Part shown: piece by piece, positions 1 to 6,801 of the stretch
How positions within the stretch are numbered: position 1 is the stretch's first letter
Layout of the letters: every line of letters begins with the position of its first letter
Source: SG8-40 sp035528435
GTDB lineage: Bacteria; Pseudomonadota; Gammaproteobacteria; Burkholderiales; Eutrophovitaceae
DNA length: 37,108 nt
Direction of reading: 5' to 3'
Assembly: GCA_035528435.1 (NCBI GenBank)
Contig: DATKYN010000081.1
Span: 1 to 37,108 of the forward strand
Notes under the pieces: model-generated
The model's input: only the letters and a program-made list of their open reading frames with translations
Databases searched by the model: none
Told to the model about the DNA's origin: nothing
Translations under genes and position numbers: made by a program

Positions 1-397
1 CCGATACATTGGTGTGCGCAGCAACCTTGTTGCCGTTGGCTGGCATGATGGCATCGATGTGATGGGGGAGAGGAGTGGCCCTGACGAAGAGATCCACCTG
101 CAGCTCACTTACTGCGCGCACCAGAATCTCGTCCAGATCGATCACAGGGTCGTGACTGTTGTACACCGCCACACTGGGCGCCCGGTTGTTATCAGGGGCG
201 TGTTCACGTGCAAATGCTTCGAGCTTGCTGCGGTATTCATCGGGGTTACGCGCTACCGGGTTCGGCTGCGACGTGGTGACGCCAACGTAGCACAACGCGG
301 ATTCATACTGGCGCGCCAGGTAGGCGGCCACATCGAGCGCTTTCTGCAGGCTCGGAAGATGCGCGAGGTCCACCGGCACCATAATCTTCCTGAACAT
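1..397 (-). CDS. Universal stress protein, UspA family (partial, C-terminus off the left edge)
   Basis: The minus-strand frame opens with ATG at 397 behind a GAGGGAG ribosome binding site and stays open to the window edge, giving about 132 residues, so only the last few are missing from a family of about 145. The start MFRKIMVPVDL is the first beta strand of the UspA fold with its conserved Asp, and the end NGNKVAAHTNVS matches the final helix and strand seen in UspF/UspG-like proteins. The usual ATP-binding glycine pattern (G-x2-G-x9-G-S/T) before that helix is not recognisable; the stretch reads ATPLPHHIDAIMPANGN. Family members are small cytoplasmic proteins induced by stress; the exact role here is unknown. 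It is divergent from the small secreted protein gene at 786. Confidence 0.85.
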   Translation of the reverse strand, partial: MFRKIMVPVDLAHLPSLQKALDVAAYLARQYESALCYVGVTTSQPNPVARNPDEYRSKLEAFAREHAPDNNRAPSVAVYNSHDPVIDLDEILVRAVSELQVDLFVRATPLPHHIDAIMPANGNKVAAHTNVS

Positions 398-785
398 TTC
401 TTTCTCCCTCTCGTAGCGGTCAAATATTTTTAGTGCGCTAGTGAACGCACGTTAGCGACCAGTCTGTTCATGTTTAACACGGGGAGCACGATGAACCAAG
501 GAAAAACCGAAACGTTCTACACGGTCACGCGCATGACACCTCGCGGTCATGACCGGGAACTGTTTTGCTTGAAGGAAAGTGGCTGTCGCGCCGATGTGTT
601 CAATGAATGAAGAAAAAAAGAGCCCACTCTTTTCATTCCACCCGATTGGCATTTCCGCACATTGTTCCTGCGCCACGCTTCGCAGCGCCCGCGTCGCTCC
701 ATCCCTAAAGTGTAATCACTCGCACGGTTAAGCATTTCAGCGAGACAACTACTCACCCATTACATACTTTTCAGGAGAAACAACC
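398..785. other. Intergenic region between divergent usp and small secreted protein genes
   Basis: About 390 bases with no convincing gene. Two short minus-strand open frames (69 and 74 codons) have no recognisable protein features. The region must hold the promoters of both divergent genes, but I cannot name -35/-10 boxes with confidence. It contains the inverted repeat listed at 433-450 and a 10-base palindrome GGTCATGACC at 545-554. Confidence 0.5.
433..450. promoter_or_regulatory. Inverted repeat GTGCG-N8-CGCAC upstream of usp
   Basis: Two perfect 5-base arms separated by eight bases lie 36 bases upstream of the usp start codon. The position would suit an operator or the edge of a promoter. 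Arms this short can occur by chance, so the call rests only on position and symmetry. Confidence 0.25.
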
Positions 786-1034
786 ATGATCATCAAAACC
801 ACCATCGCAGCCGCCCTTCTCGGTCTTTCCATGAACGCTTTCGCCGCAGTCAATGACATCAACGATGTTACCCACAGCTCGATCTCAAGCCAGGAAGTGC
901 GTGTTGGCGGTACACAGGCAGGCTGGAGCGATCTGAGTGGCGTGACCCAGCCGGGCGCCCAGGAAGCCCGCCCGTTGGCCAAGACCGCCGGCAACTACCG
1001 CTTCAGCGATATTTCTTCAGTCACGCATAACTAA
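786..1034 (+). CDS. Small secreted protein with three internal D-[IL]-x-x-V-T repeats
   Basis: An 82-residue protein starting at ATG 786 behind an AGGAG site about ten bases upstream. Residues 1-20 are a clear Sec signal peptide: Lys at 4, a hydrophobic core, and cleavage after NAFA, leaving a mature protein of about 62 residues. The mature part carries three copies of a short motif: DINDVTH at 24-30, DLSGVTQ at 49-55 and DISSVTH at 75-81, spaced 25 and 26 residues apart. Copies two and three are preceded by Ser. There are no cysteines or further membrane segments. It resembles the small exported proteins of unknown function annotated in beta- and gammaproteobacteria, but I do not recognise a named family. 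A strong terminator follows 70 bases after the stop, so the gene is probably monocistronic and may be highly transcribed. Confidence 0.8.
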   Translation: MIIKTTIAAALLGLSMNAFAAVNDINDVTHSSISSQEVRVGGTQAGWSDLSGVTQPGAQEARPLAKTAGNYRFSDISSVTHN

Positions 1035-1104
1035 GCGCTTCCTCTGGTTGATTCATCAACCAATTACGGCCAACCCGTTACGTTCAATTACTTCTAATCA
1101 ATCG

Positions 1105-1156
1105 TGCGAGGGGGCTGTCAGACAGCAACTGTCTGATGGTCTCCTCGCATTTTTTT
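1105..1156 (+). terminator. Strong rho-independent terminator after the small secreted protein gene
   Basis: The arms at 1105-1125 and 1129-1149 pair over 21 positions with a three-base loop (CAA). Four of the pairs are G.U wobbles and the rest are Watson-Crick. Seven T residues follow at 1150-1156. It ends transcription of the gene at 786-1034. Confidence 0.9.
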
Positions 1157-1249
1157 GTAGGTACGGGAGGGAGGAGCTGCTGATAGAAGGGCGTAATTGA
1201 AAATTCGTGCTGACCTCATTTGTTCTCGCGTCTTCCGCGGGTTCGCCTG

Positions 1250-1305
1250 AAAAAAACGGAATCAGTCGAGCGCACACCTGGCGCAGCCATCAGGCTGTGC
1301 GCTCG
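1250..1305 (-). terminator. Probable terminator of the symporter operon
   Basis: The arms CGAGCGCAC (1267-1275) and GTGCGCTCG (1297-1305) form a perfect 9-bp stem, extended inward by CCTG/CAGG (1277-1280 with 1291-1294). On the minus strand a run of seven T (1250-1256) follows, about ten bases beyond the stem. The distance is longer than ideal, but it lies right after the stop of the symporter gene. Confidence 0.65.
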
Positions 1306-1331
1306 CCAGGAATGATCTGCTGGCGATCTCG

Positions 1332-2618
1332 CTAGATATCCACCCTGGTCTTCTCACCCCTGAGCCTCGCCACAATCGTCGCGCAGCAGGCGTCACCCCA
1401 GATGTTCACACTGGTTCGGCACATGTCGAGCACGCGGTCGAACACCATCAGCACGCCGATCGCTTCGACCGGCAAACCGACCGCGTTGAGAATGATCGCG
1501 ATCGCCACCAGTGAGGCCGACGGCACGCCCGCGACACCAATTGATGTCAGCAACGCAATCATGACAATGGTGAATTGCACACCCAGACTCAGGTCCAGCC
1601 CATAGGCCTGGGCGAGGAACATTGCCGCAGCACATTCGTACAAGGCCGTGCCGTTCATGTTTACGGTGGCGCCGAGAGGTAAGACAAAACTGGATACTTC
1701 GTTCGACACGCCGACTTTTTCTTCAATGGTGTCCATCGTCACCGGCAGCGTCGCCGAGGACGACGCAGTCGAGAACGCCGTCAGCAGTGCCGGCGACATA
1801 AGCCGCAGCGTTGTGTACGGTTTGACGCGGCCGATGTAGCGCAGCAGGATCGGCAGCGTTACCAGCGAGTGCACGAGTAGTGCGGCGAGGACTGCGAACG
1901 CGAACACGGCCAGCGGCCTTGCCGCAGCAAACCCCGTTTCGGCGACGACCGCGGCAATGAGCCCGAACACTCCGATCGGGGCGAACTTCATGATCAGTTC
2001 GGTCATTTTCATCATCACGTGAAACACGCCATTCCAGAACTTGAACAACGGCTCCGCGTAGTCGTGTTGCAGGTGTGTCATGAAATAACCGAACAGGAGG
2101 GCGAAAAAGATAATGCCGAGCATCTGCCCTTCCGATGCCGCCTTGATGATGTTCGCCGGTACCATGCGCTTGAACACGTCGGCGACATCGCCTGCACCCT
2201 TGCCTTCGATCTTTTCGCTTATGTCCTGCACGGGTGCATCGAGCGCCAGTATCTCGCCGGCGGGTTCGCCATTGACATAGCCGGGGGCGATCAGGTTGAT
2301 CGCGATCAGGCCCACCAGAATGGCTGCCAGCGTGGTGCCGGCATAGAACAGCAGCGTGCGCCCGCCCAGTGCGCCGAGATTGCCGCCCGACCCGATGCCG
2401 GCGACACCGACAATGATCGACGAGGTGATTAACGGCACGATGATCATCTTCAGCGCGTTGAGGAATATCTCGCCTACGAACTGGAACATCGAAACGTAGC
2501 TCACCCCCAGAAGTGACGGTGTGACGGTCTCAGTGGTGTATTGCTTGACGATGGCACCCACAACACCCGCGAGTACGATTGCGATCAGTATTTGCCAGTG
2601 CAGTGCGAGCTTTCGCAT
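1332..2618 (-). CDS. Dicarboxylate/amino acid:cation symporter (DAACS family)
   Basis: A 428-residue inner-membrane secondary transporter of the GltP/DctA (glutamate or C4-dicarboxylate:H+/Na+) family, of normal length. It shows the family's serine-rich re-entrant loop (AFSTASSSATLPVT), the NMNGTALYE motif in transmembrane segment 7, the second re-entrant loop GVAGVPSAS, and the end motif DRVLDMCRTSVNIWGD with the Asp/Arg/Asn substrate-binding cluster. The start at 2618 lies nine bases after the stop of the upstream PanB-like gene, so the two are co-transcribed. The substrate is therefore likely a small anionic acid connected with that enzyme, but the sequence does not distinguish glutamate/aspartate from C4-dicarboxylates. 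Confidence 0.93.
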   Translation of the reverse strand: MRKLALHWQILIAIVLAGVVGAIVKQYTTETVTPSLLGVSYVSMFQFVGEIFLNALKMIIVPLITSSIIVGVAGIGSGGNLGALGGRTLLFYAGTTLAAILVGLIAINLIAPGYVNGEPAGEILALDAPVQDISEKIEGKGAGDVADVFKRMVPANIIKAASEGQMLGIIFFALLFGYFMTHLQHDYAEPLFKFWNGVFHVMMKMTELIMKFAPIGVFGLIAAVVAETGFAAARPLAVFAFAVLAALLVHSLVTLPILLRYIGRVKPYTTLRLMSPALLTAFSTASSSATLPVTMDTIEEKVGVSNEVSSFVLPLGATVNMNGTALYECAAAMFLAQAYGLDLSLGVQFTIVMIALLTSIGVAGVPSASLVAIAIILNAVGLPVEAIGVLMVFDRVLDMCRTSVNIWGDACCATIVARLRGEKTRVDI

Positions 2619-2627
2619 GATGTTCGG

Positions 2628-3530
2628 TCAGTCGTTTTCGTTGACGGATTTCAGAAAGGCATCGATCAAGCCGTCCGGCGCGTTGATCACGTGCTCGGGG
2701 CCGGGGAAGTTGCCGGAACGAACGTCCTCGGCGTACTCCTTGAATCCTGCCACGCGCTCGGCCTGCATCTGTTGTTTCAGTTTGTAGAGGTTACGATACT
2801 GCTTCGAGTGCCGTGGGTAAGGCGGCGGGTTGTTGCCGAGGATGTCTTCAGCAAACAGAAACTGGATGTCGCCGCCACCACCACCACCGATTGATGAGGT
2901 GAGCAAGGTCGTGCGCTTGCTGATCTCCACCAGCAGTGGCGCCGGAATGACTTCGACTTCAACGGCCCAGGCGCCGGCGTCTTCCAGCGTCTTGATTTCC
3001 TCGTAAACCCACATTGCCTCTTCGATGGTTTTTCCGACTGCACGCAAGCCGCCAGTCCAGGTGCTCTTGCGCGGCACCAGCCCTGCGTGCCCCTGCACCG
3101 GCACACCCGCTTCGGCAGCTGCGCTGATAAAGCGCGGCGACCATTGGCACATGATGGCGTCAGCACCAATTTCCATCGCCTTGTAGGCTATACGTACCGC
3201 TTCGGTTTCGCTTGCCGCGGCCACCAGCGGAACCGAGAACGACATGAAGGTGTTTGGTGCGGCATCACGTACCGCCTTCGCAAGGTGTGGTTGTGTGGGG
3301 TCGAAGCGCACTTTCATTGTGTCGATGCCGGCTTCCTCGGCCGCCGCCGCTTCTTCGGGCGAGAATGGCAGCGTCTCGACCAGTACGCGCTTGCCCTTCT
3401 GGTCGCGCAGGCCCTTGATGGTGTAATTGCGGGTGCCGTAGGCACCTCCCAGCGTCATGATGCGCGTCAGGCCGCGCTGTTTTGCATCACGCGGCGGAAT
3501 ACCGCCGTCACCCGTTGCATGGCTCGCCAT
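2628..3530 (-). CDS. Divergent 3-methyl-2-oxobutanoate hydroxymethyltransferase (PanB)-like protein
   Basis: A 300-residue protein starting at ATG 3530 behind a strong AGGAGG site. It aligns with the PanB/isocitrate lyase-PEP mutase TIM-barrel family through GHAGLVPRKSTWTGGLRAVGKT-like text (PanB GHLGLTPQ...GG), EVIPAPLL (PanB ECVPAEL, catalytic Glu kept) and the glycine loop SSIGGGGGGD. The Mg2+ and substrate residues of true PanB are not found at the expected places: the second-strand Asp (VGDS) is shifted, the Asp of ADLPF is Ser in SFSVPL, and the KIEGG motif with Lys and Glu reads MCQWS. The C-terminus (about 60 residues after AEDILG) also differs from PanB. It is probably a paralogue with another C-C bond reaction or a different substrate, not the pantothenate enzyme. 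It heads the operon with the DAACS symporter. Confidence 0.75.
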   Translation of the reverse strand: MASHATGDGGIPPRDAKQRGLTRIMTLGGAYGTRNYTIKGLRDQKGKRVLVETLPFSPEEAAAAEEAGIDTMKVRFDPTQPHLAKAVRDAAPNTFMSFSVPLVAAASETEAVRIAYKAMEIGADAIMCQWSPRFISAAAEAGVPVQGHAGLVPRKSTWTGGLRAVGKTIEEAMWVYEEIKTLEDAGAWAVEVEVIPAPLLVEISKRTTLLTSSIGGGGGGDIQFLFAEDILGNNPPPYPRHSKQYRNLYKLKQQMQAERVAGFKEYAEDVRSGNFPGPEHVINAPDGLIDAFLKSVNEND

Positions 3531-3740
3531 TGGTCGCCCCTCCTCAGATTGTCTGTTCTTGTTGGTTTGCCCGCAAAAAAAACAGCGAGCGATTCATCGG
3601 CCGGTTACTGGCCTGATGACGAACAATCTATCGGCGTACCCGCTAATCGTCAATCAACTGTTGGTCGCCGGCGGTTGGCTCCATTGGCCACTATCGCCAC
3701 GCCGGCTGCAACTGAGCGCAGGAAACCTGGCCGGACTTCG

Positions 3741-4157
3741 CTAAAGGGTCAAAGGCACGCGCCCGGCTTTGGTCCGAAGCCAGTTGATGCTGCCCAGCAC
3801 TTTGGGCATGTGCAGAAAACGCATTTCAAGTTTTCGTTTTCCGGGGAAGTTCAGCAGCGCCAGTCCGGCAAGGATGGTGAGAATGCCCTGGCCCGGCAAA
3901 AACAGCATCAGCACGCCGGCCGCGAACAACAGCGCACCGAGCGCGTTCTTTACCAGCAAAAACACCGCGCGCAGCAACGGCCTGTCCTGCAACACGTGGC
4001 GCGAACTGCCCTCGGCATAGAAGTCTGCTGGCAATATGATGATCAGGTAAGGCACAAGGAAAGCCGAAATCACCAGCGTGCCAATCGATACAAGCGCAAA
4101 CACCCAAATCAGGTTCTCGTGTTGCGACCACAGGTCTTGCAAAACGTCCGGCAACAT
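3741..4157 (-). CDS. Small membrane protein, PGPGW-like
   Basis: A 138-residue protein with a hydrophobic segment at about 16-42 and a long hydrophobic stretch at about 64-102 that probably crosses the membrane twice. The turn LPGQG (residues 87-91) between hydrophobic stretches, followed by a basic C-terminal tail (NFPGKRKLE), resembles the PGPGW family of putative transmembrane proteins, though the Pro-Gly-Trp end of that motif is changed. Function is unknown. It lies 70 bases downstream of the NamZ-like gene on the same strand and is likely the last gene of that unit. Confidence 0.7.
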   Translation of the reverse strand: MLPDVLQDLWSQHENLIWVFALVSIGTLVISAFLVPYLIIILPADFYAEGSSRHVLQDRPLLRAVFLLVKNALGALLFAAGVLMLFLPGQGILTILAGLALLNFPGKRKLEMRFLHMPKVLGSINWLRTKAGRVPLTL

Positions 4158-4227
4158 CAGCGTGTGTCAACTCGCTTGTTCGGTCCGGCGGCAAAGGCGA
4201 ACGCCCCCACTGCTGCGCGCACTGGCA

Positions 4228-5454
4228 TCAGGCGTAGAGCAAAAACGCTTCACGCTCCTTGCGCCACGCTTGTTCATCGGCACCGGCGAGTGCCTCCAGT
4301 TCGGTAACACCGGCCGCCGGATTGTCGACCCACTCTCGCAGCAGTTCACTACCATTGATCAGATCGATCGCAAGGCGGTTGCGCTCGTATTCGTAAGCGA
4401 AGTCGCGCCACAAGTCGTAGTCCGGGTGCAGGCGGCGCAAGGCCTTGAACGCCAGCGCCTGCAAACGCCACGGACGGAACGCCTCGTGGTCGTAATGCGC
4501 CGCGTCCTCGACATGGATCTGCACACCCGAACACAGAGCGCCGGAGTACTTGTGAAACGTCGGCTCGAACCAGCACGGTCGCAGCACGCAACCGTGCATC
4601 CATTGCGGCGCAAGCGCGCGCATTTCTTCGAGCAATTTCGCCGCATCCAGGCCGGGGGCGCCGAACAGTTCCAGTGGACGGGTGGTGCCGCGGCCTTCAG
4701 ACAGTGTCGTGCCTTCGAGCATCACCGTGCCGGGATAGCAACGCGCCATCGACAGGTTGGGTGCGTTCGGGCTGGGATTTACCCAGCTACGTTGCTCCAC
4801 CGGCCAGCCGAAACCGGTGGGCTGCTCCGGCTGCCAGCCGCGCATTTCGATAACCTGCAAATCCACATCCAGATGCAGTGTTGCCACAAACCAGCGCGCG
4901 AGTTCTCCCAAAGTCAGGCCATGGCGCATTGGCAGCGGGCCGGCACCGACGAAACTTTCCCAGCCTTCGCGCAGCGTAAGACCCTCCACCGGACGGCCGG
5001 CCGGATTGGGGCGATCGAGCACCCACACGCTCTTGCCGCCGAGAGCGGCTTCCTCGAGCACATAACGCAGCGTCGTAATGAACGTGTAAATGCGGCAACC
5101 AAGGTCCTGCAGATCGACCAGCAGCACGTCGAAGCTGTCCATCATCGCTGCCGTCGGACGGCGCACCTTGCCGTACAGGCTGAACACCGGGATACCGTGG
5201 AGCGGGTCCGCGTAATCCGGCGATTCGATCATGTTGTCCTGCTTGTCGCCTCGCAACCCGTGTTGCGGGCCGAACGCAGCGGTGACATTGACGTCGGGCA
5301 ACGCGGCCAGCGCATCGAGTGCGTGCGTGAGCTCACGCGTGACCGAAGCCGGGTGTGCCAGCAAGCCCACACGCTTTCCAGCCAGCGGTTTGCGCAATGC
5401 GTCTTCCGCCAGCAAACGATCCAGTCCGAACTGCATTCCCTGATGTGGCTCCAT
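4228..5454 (-). CDS. namZ: DUF1343 protein, NamZ-type exo-beta-N-acetylmuramidase
   Basis: A 408-residue protein of the DUF1343 family, whose characterised member NamZ removes non-reducing-end N-acetylmuramic acid from peptidoglycan fragments. Family marks are VGLLAHPASV near the N-terminus, FGPQHGLRGDKQDNM, VFSLYGK, the DVLLVDLQDLGCRIYTFITT block, DRPNPAGRPVEG, MRHGLTLGELA, YPGTVMLEGTTLSEGRGTTRPLELFGAP, and the C-terminal NRLAIDLINGS. No signal peptide is visible, so it is predicted to act in the cytoplasm on imported muropeptides. Its ATG is three bases after the stop of the upstream DOMON-like gene, so translation is probably coupled. A slightly later ATG at codon 6 is also possible. Confidence 0.9.
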   Translation of the reverse strand: MEPHQGMQFGLDRLLAEDALRKPLAGKRVGLLAHPASVTRELTHALDALAALPDVNVTAAFGPQHGLRGDKQDNMIESPDYADPLHGIPVFSLYGKVRRPTAAMMDSFDVLLVDLQDLGCRIYTFITTLRYVLEEAALGGKSVWVLDRPNPAGRPVEGLTLREGWESFVGAGPLPMRHGLTLGELARWFVATLHLDVDLQVIEMRGWQPEQPTGFGWPVEQRSWVNPSPNAPNLSMARCYPGTVMLEGTTLSEGRGTTRPLELFGAPGLDAAKLLEEMRALAPQWMHGCVLRPCWFEPTFHKYSGALCSGVQIHVEDAAHYDHEAFRPWRLQALAFKALRRLHPDYDLWRDFAYEYERNRLAIDLINGSELLREWVDNPAAGVTELEALAGADEQAWRKEREAFLLYA

Positions 5455-5457
5455 TAG

Positions 5458-6018
5458 TCAGCCGCCATTATCCGGCAGCACGGTAATAAATCCATCCTCG
5501 TGATGAAAATCGGGCTTCTGCGCCGGATGCGCCAGGGCCCAGTAATCCAGCCGACCCTCCAGATTCTCGATGACAGCTGCGATCGCGACGCGACACCGGG
5601 GCGCATTGTCTGTTGTCACCAGTGGCTGCAAACCAACCGATGCTTCAAGGAAAAGCATATCGGACGCAATGACCGTTTCGATACATGGCGTACTGCGCAC
5701 AGGCAGCTCGGACATTGCGCGGCGGTAGCCGTCAAACCGGTAGGCCGCCCATTGTGTCGAAGGCGAAAAATTGAACTCGCAGTAGCTTCCATCACCTTGC
5801 ATCACGAAAACCTCGAAGCAGGTGTGCTGCCACAATCCGTCGCGCCGCTCCGTCGCAAGCGCGCCGGGAATGCGCAACGCATCGATGGCGCCACGAACAC
5901 GAAACCGGATCCGCACCATACCGGGCTGTTCCGAACTGAGCTCGGCCTCCACGCCGCTGACGCTGTCGACAGTTTCATCGTGGCCGTCGCGCCACGGTTT
6001 GAGTTTCAGTACCTGCAT
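5458..6018 (-). CDS. DOMON-like domain protein, partner of the muramidase gene
   Basis: A 186-residue soluble protein. The core RIRFRVRGAIDALRIP, then RRDGLWQHTCFEVFV, YCEFNFSPSTQWAAYRFDGYR and the final HEDGFI matches the stand-alone DOMON-like proteins that are often encoded beside DUF1343 genes. DOMON domains are beta-sandwiches that bind sugars or haem; this group has no proven ligand. No signal peptide is visible, in line with a cytoplasmic role. It is the first gene of the unit with the muramidase, and the stop is separated by only three bases from the next start. No clear ribosome binding site precedes ATG 6018. Confidence 0.82.
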   Translation of the reverse strand: MQVLKLKPWRDGHDETVDSVSGVEAELSSEQPGMVRIRFRVRGAIDALRIPGALATERRDGLWQHTCFEVFVMQGDGSYCEFNFSPSTQWAAYRFDGYRRAMSELPVRSTPCIETVIASDMLFLEASVGLQPLVTTDNAPRCRVAIAAVIENLEGRLDYWALAHPAQKPDFHHEDGFITVLPDNGG

Positions 6019-6117
6019 GGCCAGAGCTGGTTAGGGTTTGCCTTCATCAATACGCCGCCCGGTGGCATCATGTCATTAAACCGGATCTTCCGTTAACACC
6101 AACCACCATCACCTGAA

Positions 6118-6792
6118 GTGAAGCAATCGATCGAACGATCCAATCTCGAGAAAGACGACATTCGCACCGCCGTGCGCGACGCCGGGCACGGCGGCTTGCT
6201 TCTGTCCGACGCGGCGCTGGAGCAGTCGTTGCAAACGGCCATGGTCGGGCGCAATGCCAGCGATCCGGTGTGGGTGTTCGGTTACGGGTCACTAATCTGG
6301 AATCCGCTGATGCGCTTTGCCGAGCGGCGACTGGCGAAAGTGCGCGGCTATCACCGGGGCTTTTACCTGTGGTCGAAGATCAACCGGGGGTCGCCGGAAA
6401 ACCCAGGGCTGGTGCTGGCGCTCGATCGCGGCGGATCGTGCGGTGGTGTTGCCTACCGGCTGCACCCCGAGCACGTGACGGAGGAGTTCAAACTGCTATG
6501 GCGCCGCGAGATGCTGGCTGCGGCCTATCTGGCACGGTGGGTCGATGCGCACACCGATTCCGGGGTGGTGAGAGCGCTGACTTTTGTGATTGACTGGAAA
6601 ACAGCGGGCTACACCGGTCGCATGAGCGACGAGGACATTGTCACTACGGCACTGGGCGCGCACGGCCACTACGGATCGTGCGCCGATTACCTGCTGGCGA
6701 CCGCCAGCAGCCTTGAACAGCATGGTATTTCGGATCAGCGCATGCGCCGGCTTGCCCGGCTGCTGCTGGCGCGACGCCATCGACACGACTGA
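6118..6792 (+). CDS. chaC: Gamma-glutamylcyclotransferase, ChaC family
   Basis: A 224-residue cytoplasmic enzyme of the ChaC family, which cleaves glutathione to 5-oxoproline and Cys-Gly. The substrate-binding motif FGYGSLIWNP is at residues 54-63, RGYHR and LALDRGG-C-GG-AYRL follow, and the presumed catalytic Glu is E131 in WRREML. The GTG at 6118 is the only start codon between an in-frame stop (6094) and the conserved N-terminal helix (LLLSDAALEQSL), so it is preferred; the ribosome binding site is weak. ATG at 6241 would remove part of the conserved N-terminus. The gene converges with the MFS gene, with nine bases between the two stop codons. Confidence 0.92.
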   Translation: MKQSIERSNLEKDDIRTAVRDAGHGGLLLSDAALEQSLQTAMVGRNASDPVWVFGYGSLIWNPLMRFAERRLAKVRGYHRGFYLWSKINRGSPENPGLVLALDRGGSCGGVAYRLHPEHVTEEFKLLWRREMLAAAYLARWVDAHTDSGVVRALTFVIDWKTAGYTGRMSDEDIVTTALGAHGHYGSCADYLLATASSLEQHGISDQRMRRLARLLLARRHRHD

Positions 6793-6801
6793 TATCCGCA
6801 C

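Noticed and set aside
3575..3582. A8 run with a GGCC-N7-GGCC hairpin nearby, possible minus-strand terminator after the PGPGW-like gene
   Set aside because: The stem is only four pairs and too far from the T run.
3087..4307. Plus-strand open frame of 406 codons
   Set aside because: It runs antisense to the PanB-like gene, across the gap and into the PGPGW-like gene, with a low-complexity, Arg/His/Gln-rich product.
4078..5457. Plus-strand open frame of 459 codons
   Set aside because: It lies opposite the well-supported DUF1343 gene and has no family motifs; it is a GC-rich antisense shadow.
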